Shown here: positions 1-10,295 of the stretch, in pieces
How the letters are laid out: each line of letters starts with the position of its first letter
How positions within the stretch are numbered: position 1 is the stretch's first letter
From: Taxawa tesnikishii (nom. ined.)
Lineage: Eukaryota > Ascomycota > Dothideomycetes > Dothideales
Length of the DNA stretch: 64,000 bases
Reading direction: 5' to 3'
Assembly (NCBI GenBank): GCA_030247885.1
Contig: JAPDRO010000026.1
Coordinates: 1 to 64,000 of the forward strand
Notes under the pieces: generated by a model
Databases searched by the model: none
What the model was told of the DNA's origin: nothing
What the model saw: only the letters and a program-made list of their open reading frames with translations
Translations under genes and position numbers: made by a program

Positions 1-10
1 ACGTATTGCT
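1..10. other. Sequencing-adapter remnant
   Basis: The ten bases ACGTATTGCT are identical to the 3' end of the Oxford Nanopore ligation Y-adapter top strand, as I remember it, and abut telomere repeats directly. They are not telomeric in pattern. I infer an untrimmed adapter, which would mean that the read ends at the physical chromosome terminus. Confidence 0.8.
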
Positions 11-93
11 AACCCTAACCTAACCTAACCCTAACCTAACCTAACCCTAACCCTAACCCTAACCCTAACCTAACCCTAACCCTAACCCTAACC
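11..93. repeat. Telomere repeats (CCCTAA)n
   Basis: This is an uninterrupted array of CCCTAA units mixed with CCTAA units. It is C-rich on the plus strand, as expected at a left chromosome end. The 5-base units may be real TTAGG variants or miscalled CCC runs, because homopolymer errors recur elsewhere in this window. The array is short, roughly 14 units. Confidence 0.97.
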
Positions 94-138
94 CACTCAC
101 TCACTCACTCACTCACTCACTCACTCACTCACTCACTC
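94..138. repeat. (CACT)n microsatellite beside the telomere
   Basis: A run of CACT/TCAC tetranucleotides begins exactly where the telomere array stops. It degenerates into CTTATTCTTACTC-like sequence and has a second small patch of TCAC units at about 160-174. Confidence 0.95.
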
Positions 139-1308
139 TTATTCTTACTCATTCTTACTCTCACTCACTCACTCTCTTTTTCAATGTTTTTTCTTTCTAC
201 TTTATTTCTTTCTTTCTATTTTATCTCTCTACTTCTTTTATTCTTCTTATATCTTATTACTCTACTACTTTATTACTTTACTACTCTATTACTCTACTAT
301 TCTATTACTCTACTATTTTATTACTCTATTATTTTATTACTTTACTACTTTACTACTTTATTATTTTATTACTTTATTACTATATTTTTATTACTTTCTT
401 ATTCTTTTTTAAATATTACTTTAACTCTACTAATTTATTATTCCATTCTTATATTACTATATCTCTATTACTTTACTCCTTATCTTTTACTATAAATCTC
501 TTATTTTAACTTTTTTCTTTTATTTCTTTTCTTTCTTTTATTTTATCTCTTCTTATTTTCCTATTTTTTACTTTTATTCTATTTCTATATTATTATATCC
601 CTATTACTTAAACTTTCTTTCTTTATTCCTTCCTTATTATAACTCTTATTTTCTAACTTACTTATTTTATTCCTTCTCTTTTTATTACCTTTTCTTTTTA
701 TTATCTTCTCTTTTCTTTTATATTATCCTCCCTTACTTTACTTTCCTTTTTACTTTTTTTCTCTTATTCTTAACTAATCTCCTTTTTCTTTTTATATTCC
801 ACTATTTTACTTTAATTTCTTTTACTTTACTATTAAATCTATTAGTTTTTCTTTTTCTTTCTTTTATCTTTTTTATCTTAAGAGATATATCTTTTTCTTT
901 AAAATATTATACTTGTTATAGAGAGAAATATTACCTTTTTTTTTTGAAAATCCTATATAGAGAAATATTGTTTCTTTCTTTAAAACTTAGCTTTTCTATG
1001 ATTATCGTCTTCTTCATTTATATACTTACTTTTTACCCTTATTTATCTAAACCCTAACTCTTAGTTCTATATTATCCTATATAATCCCTAAGGTTTAAGA
1101 AGAACTTTATTATACTTTAGGATTCTTTCTTAACTTCTTTATAACTTAGCTTAAGTCTATTTAACTAAGTTACTTTCCTTATCTATTAGACTTCTTCTTA
1201 ACTACTCTAACTAACTTATTATTAGGCGTTTACTTTTTGTTAGGACTCTTTCTTGCTTGTCGGAGCTAGTAAGGACCTAACGTATTTACCTCTTAAGCTA
1301 TTATCTAT
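139..1308. other. A+T-rich, pyrimidine-rich subtelomeric tract, no gene
   Basis: The plus strand is almost pure C/T/A with runs of CTTT, TACT and TATT. An open frame at 184-495 is only a low-complexity Leu/Tyr/Phe run. The tract has very few CpA or TpG dinucleotides, consistent with RIP or long mutational decay. No conserved coding sequence is visible. Confidence 0.85.
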
Positions 1309-1404
1309 TTTTTTCCTTCGCTACTTCTTCTGTTTTTTCCTTCACTACTTCTTCTGTTTTTTCCTTCACTACTTCTTCTGTTTTTTCCTTCACTACTTCT
1401 TCTG
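1309..1404. repeat. 24-bp tandem repeat, four copies
   Basis: Four head-to-tail units of 24 bp start TTTTTTCCTTC and end CTTCTTCTG (1309-1332, 1333-1356, 1357-1380, 1381-1404). Three are identical and the first differs at one base; a partial fifth unit follows. The array lies about 50 bp beyond the stop codon of the telomere-linked helicase, on its 3' side. Confidence 0.95.
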
Positions 1405-1451
1405 TTTTTTCTTATAGGTCGTTGCTATTAGTTGTCTCTGACCTCGCTATC

Positions 1452-4400
1452 TTAGAACGACAATAAAGCCTTTGCCGCTACTCTGACTCCCTGTACCGCC
1501 ATTCCGCCTCCAAATCTTGTCTCCTCTCCCAACCAGTCAAAGAAATCCTCCACCCCGGCGAATCTGCGCCGGAAGTGGTCCTCTAGCCATCTGGCTCCTC
1601 CGGCGCTCACGAATATCCCGTAACAGAGCGGCAGGACCACGTCTCCGTGCTCACACGCTTCTTCCTTACTGGTCTTGCTGAGCTCAGCCCTTTGGCAGAT
1701 GGACTGAGGGTTTAGGCACCAGAAGCAGCTCGTGTACGGACGCAACCACTTTCGTCCGCGTGTCTCGTGCCGCTGCCGTACTCGACTGCGCTCGTGAAAC
1801 ACCTCATGCCGCCGGGCACACTTGGAGAACTCGTGCTTCCATTCCTCGTCCATCGCACGGCAGAGCAAGCATGTCCCGCGCACGCTGGCCAGGTCCAGAC
1901 GGTAGTTGACAAGTTCGGAGTGAGCCTGCAGCCGCTCTTGCTGGATGAGATCGAGTCCGGTGTGGGCGGTCTGCCGTCTTGTCGCGTCCGAGGCTGCGAT
2001 TGATCCTCGTGAGCCGCTTTGCAGACGTCGCAAGCCACGTCTTCCGGCATGCACCACCTTCGGTGCTGAGCGAGATCGAGGTGTTCGCTCAGCGAAGTTC
2101 GGAAACATTGCTCGCCTCGTAAGTACTTGTGCACGGCCTGCTTGTCCCGTCGCTTGCGAAGTGACACGTCGTCCCTGCAGCTGCCCGTCTGCTCCGAACC
2201 GACGTCGACGTCGTCTTCGAGCTGTGCCTGCCACGTCGCCGGCAGGAGAACCATCGAGTACGCCTCCATCCCGTCGCGGCCGGCCCGACCCGACTCCTGC
2301 GCGAAGGTGACCAACGAGTCCGGCTCCCCTACGTTCATGACCAGACGTACATGAGCGTGGTCGAAGCCTTCGGCAAGAGCGGTCGTGGCAACGAGATACG
2401 GGCGGTCGGAGGTATGGATCCAGCGATCAACGATGAGCTTCTTCTGTTCCGGCGTTCCGCTCTTTGCGGTGTATGCAGCACAACCAAGCAGTTGGCACAG
2501 GCTGTCCGCGTCCTCACACGTTCGGACGTATAGGACGATCTTGTCACGGGAATGATCGAACAGGTCGGAGTCGCGCCACGCGTCTTGCGCTTCGACCGCA
2601 CTCTGCTCCAGAAGGCTGCCTTTGCGAGGGTCTGCCCTGCGGACCATGTAGAATATGTTGGGTCGGTTGCTCGATGCTCTGATGGTTGTCGGACGGTAGA
2701 GGTAGTTGCGCTCCTCAAACTCCTCTTTCATGGACGGAGGCAGTGTGGCTGTCAGGTAGACAAACTGCGTCCTGAGATTGCGGACCGCAGTAAGGTCGAC
2801 GATGCTCGATCGGTAGTCAACGGCAGTCACCGTCAGGTGGCATTCGTCGATCACGATTCGATCGAGTTTCTGCTGGACGATCAGGCTTCGTGCGTATTTC
2901 GTGAAGTGTGTTGTGGCCGCAGCCTCAACGCTGACGATTATCAGCGATGCTTCTCGACTTTCTCCCGGCAACCATTCGAGGTGAGCGATGTTCAGTTCCC
3001 GTATCCGCCGAAGCAGGTCTGCCCGAAGGGATACGAGCGGCACGATGAGGATGGTGATCCCGGCATCAGGCAGCGTACACGGCAACATGAAGGACAGGCT
3101 CTTTCCGGCTCCGGTTGGCAAGATGGCCACCACCTGCTCCGTCCACGACATGATCGTGGTGAGGGTCTGTTCCTGCTCCCTCGATTTCCACATCATTCTC
3201 TGGTTGCCGTAGAGCTTTCTGAGCCCTTCCAGCAGAGCCTCTGCCGACCACGGTTTGCGGGGCCGATAGACACCCTTGGCAAGTCGTTCCTTCAGTCGAC
3301 ACTCTTCTCCGTCCCTCTTTCGCTTCTTGCCTTTTAGCATCGTCTCCACTCCCCAGAAGTCCTGCCACAACGTTGACGCGCGAAGTCCCATTCGGATCAG
3401 CCCGTCCCACACGTTGCCGAAGGTCGCTCCCGTCTGATTGGCATACGCCCTGTTGACCGTGCGTGTCTTGTGGTTGCGCTGTCTCGTCATCGCTCGGATA
3501 TCCTCCTCCATCTCCTCGGCGTCCTCGTCGTCTTCGTTGACTTCGAAGCAGCCTATGTTGCTCGCAAACTTGGTCTTGACGATGGCCACGCTCATCTGGC
3601 GCCAGTTGGAAACGTGAAGCCGGGGTGTGCACGCCCGAGCACTGGCTTCCTCCAGACAACGACTCAACCGTCCTTCGCCCCACACCTTTCCGTCTTTCTC
3701 CCACAAGAACGAGGAGAGCAGTGCCTTTGGTGATTGCTGCCGCAGAAAGACCTGTCGTAGCGGCACGACATAGACGAGGTAATCCAGCAACAGGTCGCCC
3801 ACCGGATTGGCGAGAAACCGGATGTTTTCCTTGTACCTGCCCGTCTGCTGCTGACCTTTGTGGTATTTGACATGTATCATGACACGATCGTGGCGGAGTG
3901 TGATGGATCGTCGTCGTTGCGTGTTCCGCCAGGTCATGGAGAAGAACTCGCTTTCGCGGATGGGCTGACCGCCACTGATGTGAACGAGGACACACAAGCG
4001 TTTCAAGAACTCCTGCACAGTTGCCTCGTAGCCGGCTAGCGCACTGTCCCTCCAAACGAAGCCGCTCGCTGATCGACGGTCTTGCTGAAGGAAAAGGCGG
4101 CACAGTTGCTCGGAACGCTCAACGGCGGCCAACAGAGCTTTGTCCGTCCCCCTCAGCAGGAGAGCGTTGTCACGATGCTGGATCAAGCTCCAGCCGACGG
4201 TATCGACGTTGCCGCTATCTCTAAGCGCCCAAGACTGCATGCGGCGTAGGTCCTTCTGACCCAGCAGCAAGTCGTCGTACAGTAGCCGTTCGCACTCACG
4301 GTATTCGGAGAGCAGTAGCGTGGGGATCTGGTCCATACGCAGCTCTGTATCTTCGTATGTCAGGACCTGTTCGCTTTCGTCCCAACAGGCCTCATGATCA

Positions 4401-5885
4401 CCCACGCTGTCCTTCGAGATGCGAAACAGCAACAGGCGCCAGCGGAGTATCTCCCCATCGGCGTCTCGGCCGTCTGCTGCAGATAACTCTCACAGCATTC
4501 CTTGACGAGCGCGAGCGTTTCTCCCCACCCTGCCGCTCTTTGCGAGCACAGTCATAGAAGATCAGCAGCTGCGCGACCCATATCATCGCAGACAGACTGC
4601 TGTTGAAGTTGCCGGGTTCCATCCAGCCTTGCGTAGACGGCTTGATGCTTAGCATCGCGCAGAAGCTCACTATTGGCGAGCGGTACCGTCGGGCTCCGGT
4701 AGTGTGACGGATAACGAGCATCCATAACTCAACCAGCCCATCTCTCAGTTGGCCCTTGATCCCTTCACCCGTGCCCGTCGCTCCCCGTTCTGCTAACCGA
4801 CGGAGGTTATGCCACACCACCCTTTGCTTGTCCGTCGGTTCGATCACGTCCTCTGGCCGGATCGTCTCCTCCGAGTCAGCACTGAAGTGGTACTCGTCAC
4901 AGATCGCCACTCGCTCCAGGTACGACAGGAACTGTGACGCCAGCTTGAAGTAGACCTTGAGCGTGCCGGGCTCCTTGTAAGGATCGAACGGCCGAACCTT
5001 CCCAATCGACTCGACCTGCGACGACTGGAACCGACTGAGAACGACGCGACATGGCCAAGTGAGCATACAGTCGGGTCCGTCGAAACACCAGCCGTGCGCC
5101 TCCCTGAGCACGTCCTCCATCGCATCGACGATCGTCCGCAGAGGACATCCTTCGTCTCGCGAGGGCACGGCGATCGCTGCTCGGATCTCGTCTTTCTTCA
5201 AGCCGCAGACATGGTCGACGATGCCGGTCTCTCTGAGCCATGGTACCACGGTAGAACGATGCTCGTCGAATCCGCGGACACGGTTGGCCGCAGATGCGGC
5301 GTCGCGCTCTGCCTGAAGGATGTCTTCTTCTTGCGTCCGGAAGAAGTCACGCTGGTGACCGGCTCGCCTCCGACCGCAAATCTCCAGGTCCGCTACTTGG
5401 ACCTCGAAGTACCTCTGCCAGCTTCCGACCTTGAAGAAACGCTGACAGGCGCGGTCGCAAGACCACAGCTTGTTGTGGGTATGGACCTGCTTCAAACGAG
5501 CATCGCCGCCTCGCTTCTGTCCGTTGACCCAGCCGTGTTGCCGCTCACAATGATCTTGCATGCCACGCGGAGTGCGGCATATATAGGGACAAAGCCTGCC
5601 TTCGCCATCTTTCCCGCCACACTTCAAGCCGTCGAAGTACACCGGAAGTCCCGTTACGGGAGGCTCTGTTGCTGCTGGATAGATGACATCTGCCTCGACT
5701 TGCGCAAGTTCGGTAAAAGACCCGACTTTGGCAATAATGTCCCGCCGTTGTTGTAAGCTGAGACGCTTGTGATGCACACGAAGATGTTTGGCGAGCTGCG
5801 AAGGTACGACTGCATACTGACAATGGATGCAAACAAGGATGCGGTGCTGGGCGACTACTTGGAAGAGACGATGAAAATCATCCAT
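1452..5885 (-). CDS. Telomere-linked RecQ-family helicase (OrsD zinc finger + recombinase-like domain + helicase)
   Basis: Reads toward the telomere. The N-terminal part (5885 to about 4525) opens with OrsD/DUF3505-type zinc fingers (CIHC...H...H, then CGGK...CPYIC...H...H). The next part, numbered from the TTG at 4432, shows R159, H273...R278, H321 and Y330 in the order of a tyrosine-recombinase site. It continues with RecQ motifs: Walker A TGAGKS (440-445), DECH (529-532), TAT (561-563) and QESGRAGRDG (712-721). The C-terminus is Cys-rich (CLLC, CFWC) and ends at 1452. The frame changes at G4 runs 4523-4526 and 4453-4456 and again somewhere in 1960-2030. Each change fits one missing base, giving 1,478 residues in all, so sequencing error is as likely as decay. 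Family knowledge: subtelomeric TLH helicases are common in fungi; their role in telomere maintenance is suspected. The recombinase assignment is my inference. Confidence 0.85.
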
Positions 5886-6225
5886 CTGAGTCTTGGCTTG
5901 CCTTCACGGCTGCCATACTTGCGAGGCCAGACATAGCTATATTACCTTTCTAAGGATTTAAAGGATCCATGTGATGCTCAGGATCAATTGTTTAGAGCGT
6001 ACTGATCACGTCGCATAGACACAGGGCTGGTCTTTGTTTGGAGAGGCCGCCCTGCGAAAATGCGGGAGTGGCCTATGCACAAGGCGCCTCATCTTTTTCC
6101 TTTTAAGACCGCCGCCCTTGATGTTCCATGTATATGGCATATATATGAGTGGTGTTTGGCATGCAGAGAGAATAACCTTATGACAGTATAGTGTGTGGGT
6201 TTCGAGAAGGTTGGGGCTCGGGAAG
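5886..6225. promoter_or_regulatory. 5' flank of the telomere-linked helicase
   Basis: This is non-coding sequence of normal composition upstream of the helicase start. It contains TATATGGCATATATATGAG near 6130-6149, a TATA-like stretch about 250 bp upstream of the ATG. No other conserved element is recognised. Confidence 0.4.
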
Positions 6226-6317
6226 GCAAACGAATCGTGGTCAACAGGTGCAAACGAATCGTGGTCGTTCCTCTAACCCTTAGGGTTATAGCCCACGCAA
6301 AAGCAAACGAATCGTGG
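6226..6317. repeat. Three copies of GCAAACGAATCGTGG around a head-to-head telomere palindrome
   Basis: The 15-mer GCAAACGAATCGTGG occurs at 6226-6240, 6250-6264 and 6303-6317. After the third copy, CCATTCGTTTG carries the inverse complement of CAAACGAATGG, a near match to the repeat core. Between copies two and three lies TAACCCTTAGGGTTA (6274-6288), a perfect palindrome of two telomere units meeting head to head. The cluster sits exactly where normal sequence gives way to the RIP desert. Confidence 0.9.
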
Positions 6318-9300
6318 CCATTCGTTTGACTTCTACGAGTAGTAACTAAATCCTCCCTAGTATATTTCGGATTCTAATATCTAGTAAAGAAGTACTTAGC
6401 TACTATTAGTATAATACTAATAAGTTTATATAATAATAAGGATACCCTTATACTCTTAATTATTTCGAAGACTTCTTTAAGATTAACTTCCCTTTAAGTT
6501 ATCTTATCTTATCTTAGCGTCTTTAGCTATATCTTACTATAAACTTTCTATATAGTAGGAAAATCTTTTATACTTAGTTCTAGGCCTTTTACTATTTAGC
6601 TTTACTTTATATTATTTAGTAAAGTTATATTCGAAAGTTTTAGTTCTATAAAATATTTAACGTACTATTTAGTTCTTATAAATTTTAAGACTAGAAGCCT
6701 ACTAGTAGCCTTCTCCTTCTCTTTTAGCTTACTAATCTAGTAGTCTATAGAATTAATATTACTTTACTTCCTTCTTAGTACCTTATTAGTACGTACTATA
6801 GTAATACTAATAGTTCTCCGAGAGGTTTCGACTATATAATACTAAATAGTAACTTCGTCTTTAGAGTCTTTTTCCCTATTACTAGTTAGTCCTTTAAGTA
6901 ATACTTTTAATTCCTCTAGAGGGTCTATTATAAGGAACCTTACTCGTATAAAGCGACTCGAATATATATCTTCCTCTTCTTCTACTACTCTTACTATTTA
7001 AATAATTACCTTCTTTAGTCCGAAGTATTTTAGTACTTACTTATATTAAGAAGGTTTTCTTCTTTCTTTTTAACTATAGAGACGTTTTAAGGGCTTATTT
7101 CTACTACCTAAGAAGATACTATTACTATTATAGTACGCTTAGTCTTTACGCTTATACTCTTTAAGATATATATAACTATTTATATTATAACTTAGTTTAT
7201 AGTAGAACTAGTAATTTATAAGTTCTTAAGGGCGTATAGGAATAGTATTCGCTCTTATAACTAGGGATCTAAAGGCCCTTTAATACTATCCTCTAGTAGT
7301 TATAAGTATTACTCTTATAACGTTCTTTAAACCTTTCTATATATATACTAATATAAAGTAATTAACTAGCTAGCCTACGTAAATAAATATCTTATTTACT
7401 TACTTAGCTAGTTTCTTTATAGCCTTATTAGTATACCCTCTACGTATCTAATTAGTCTTAAAGCTTATAGCTATACTCTTTTTCGGAGTATAATATAATT
7501 TTACTATTTCCTTAAAACGACTATTATTAGTTATAAGGCCTATAATTCCTTAATAACTAATCTTCTTATTTAAGAACTTCTTAATTACCTTTATAATCTT
7601 TACGAAGTTTCTAAAAGTAGCTAGATCCTTACTATTTAACTATACCTTTTAATATACTTTCTCTAATATAGAGGGTACTAGTTCGCGTAATAGTAAAGAC
7701 GCTCGTTTAACTATATTTATATACTTATTTAGTACTTTCTTTTATAGAACTTAAAAGCGCTAATAGTATCCTTTCTAGTCTTTTAGAGTTTTACCTTTCT
7801 AATCCTTAGCTTTCTTATAGAAAGTAGCTAGTATAGACTTAGTATTCCTCGGATAGTTAATATTATCTTTTTAGTATTCTTAGAGGATTTCTCTCTTTAA
7901 ACTAATTTAGTTCCTATTTATATAAGAATCTAGAGACTAGATAAATTTAGTAGGTCCTTTATTTATATACTAAGGAAGAAATCTAATAGACTTCTCTAGA
8001 GTAATAAAGTTATTAATATACTACTCTTTTTAGACTTTAATAAACTAAGTAATATTACTACTAGTAAACCTTAGAGATCTAATAGTATTTAGCTCTAGTA
8101 AGTTACTACTAGTAATAAGGTAACGGAGATTTCTAATAGATAAGCCTTACTTTCTACTTATACTAATAGATACTTAAATAGGAGTAGTAAGTTAAACTAT
8201 AGTAAAAGTAGTTATAGTTTTACCTTAGCTATTACTAGGAGTATAGATAGCTTAACTATTAGACGAGGACGTTTTTATAACTAGTAGAAGCTTAAGATTA
8301 CTATTTAAAGTAAGTCTAGGAATATTATTATAAGTATTAAATAGTATAAAATCCTCGTCGGACTAGTATCTTTTATTAGTAATATAGAAGGTACTAAACG
8401 CTTTTCCTTCTCTAAAAGTAATACTTTAAGTAACGTTCTTAAATATAGTAAGTTCCGTAAATATTATAACGTAGTAATAATAATATAGTTTTTATTATAG
8501 TAAGATTTCTAATATTATCTTTAGTAAATAAATATAGATTTCTATTTAAAGTAGTACTATTATCTCTATCTTTTATAGTAACTTAGTACCTTATACTTTA
8601 TTTTTAATCTCTAATAAGGTTTATCCTTAATATAAGTATACCTTAGTATCTATATAGTTCTTATATTTTTAGATCTAACTAAGCCTTCGATATTACTTAC
8701 TCTTATAAGTATACCTTTAACCCCTTTAGTTTAAATACGCTCCGATTCTAAAATAAAAGCCTTAAGATACTAGCTATATAATACCTTATAAGGGTTTCTT
8801 ATATATTATATCGCTAATATAGGAGCTATTTCTAGCCTTTAAGGTCCTTTATATCGTCGTAGATACGTAAGTAACTAAAGGGGTTAATTGTCCTCTTAGT
8901 ATCGACTAGAACTTCTACTATTTTCCTACTACTTTACGTACTCCTTTTATTAACTATTTCCTTAAGGACTTTATTTCTCCCTCTAGTATAATTACTAAAA
9001 ATATAGTAGGAAGAACTTTATATTAAGTTAAGTTAAGACTATAAAAGGTAACTACGTAAGTAGTAATAAAGATAGTAGTTAGTAAGATATAAGATAAGAA
9101 TAAGATATAAAAAGAATAGTTATTAATTAAATAAGTAACTATCTTATATACGAACTAAATAAGTAAGAATTAAAGGTAGCTTTTACGTAATTAATAACTT
9201 ATAACTATCTAGTAGTTACTTTACTATACTAGATATCCTAGAATATAAAGACTTAATATAAATCTTATAGTAGATATATAGTTAAGCATAATAGAGAAGA

Positions 9301-10130
9301 GTAGCTACTTTCTATTAAGGCTAAGTTAAAGTCTAATTTACTTTATATTACTTTAACTTATAAATCTACGAATTTAAAAATAGGATTTTATAACGTTATT
9401 ACTTTCCCTTTCGCGCTAATTCGATTCTACTATATTATTTTAATTTATATAAATAACTATAATAAGCTTAATAAATAAATTCTTTAGTAAGAGGAGACTT
9501 ATTTTTATTCTTATAAGAGGAAATTCGAAGAGATAGTTTATACTTATAAGAAAGTAGTTAATAAGAGAAAATATCTAGTTTATTATTAAAAATAAATTAA
9601 AAGAGAAGGAAAGTATATAAACGATAACTTTATCTTTAACTTTAAAGGAAGAGTTTATAATAACTATATAGCCTCTTACCTTTTCGTCTTATATTTAAGC
9701 TAATATAAAAGCTAAATACTAAATTATTATTTATATTAGTAAGGATAATTAAGACTAAATTAAGGACCTAGATATAGCTATAACTAAATAAAAGGAGCTA
9801 AGGAATAAATACTTAAATAAGCTTTAAATAATAATAAAGTAGTACTTATAGGATTTTATTAACTATAAGATAAGTCTAAAGATAATTATAAATAAAGTAT
9901 AAACTTAACTAACTAAACTAAGTAAAAAGGTAGCTACTACTTAACTAAATATAATAGCTATTAAAAAGCTAAGTAAAAGACTTTAGTAGTTACTTTAAGC
10001 TTTACTAAATAAATATATTATTATAAGGGATACTATTAATACTTAAATAAATCTACTAATTAAGGAGTCGATTCTTAAGTTTTAAGAAAAAGAAGCTTCT
10101 CTTAAGGCTAAGGCTAGCTAATTTACTCTT

Positions 10131-10295
10131 TATTATAAGATAATAGCTACCTAATTCGAATAGATAGTTATATAACTTATTAAGCTAAGTAGGGAATTTC
10201 TTTATTCCCTAGCTACTATTATAGATAACTTAATTAATTAATAAGTTATAGTTAGTTTTACTATATATTCGGTTATAGTTAAGTACTTAGTTTAA
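10131..10295 (+). repeat. Left LTR of the Copia fossil
   Basis: Direct counterpart of 14355-14518. The original TG start is presumably now TA, as RIP would produce. The right boundary is judged only from where the similarity ends. Confidence 0.75.

Noticed and set aside
184-495. 103-codon open frame
   Set aside because: Low-complexity Leu/Tyr/Phe translation of a CTTT/TACT-rich tract; no start context or domain.
1945-3337. Plus-strand open frames opposite the helicase
   Set aside because: They are shadows of the GC-rich helicase gene; no domains and no splice support.
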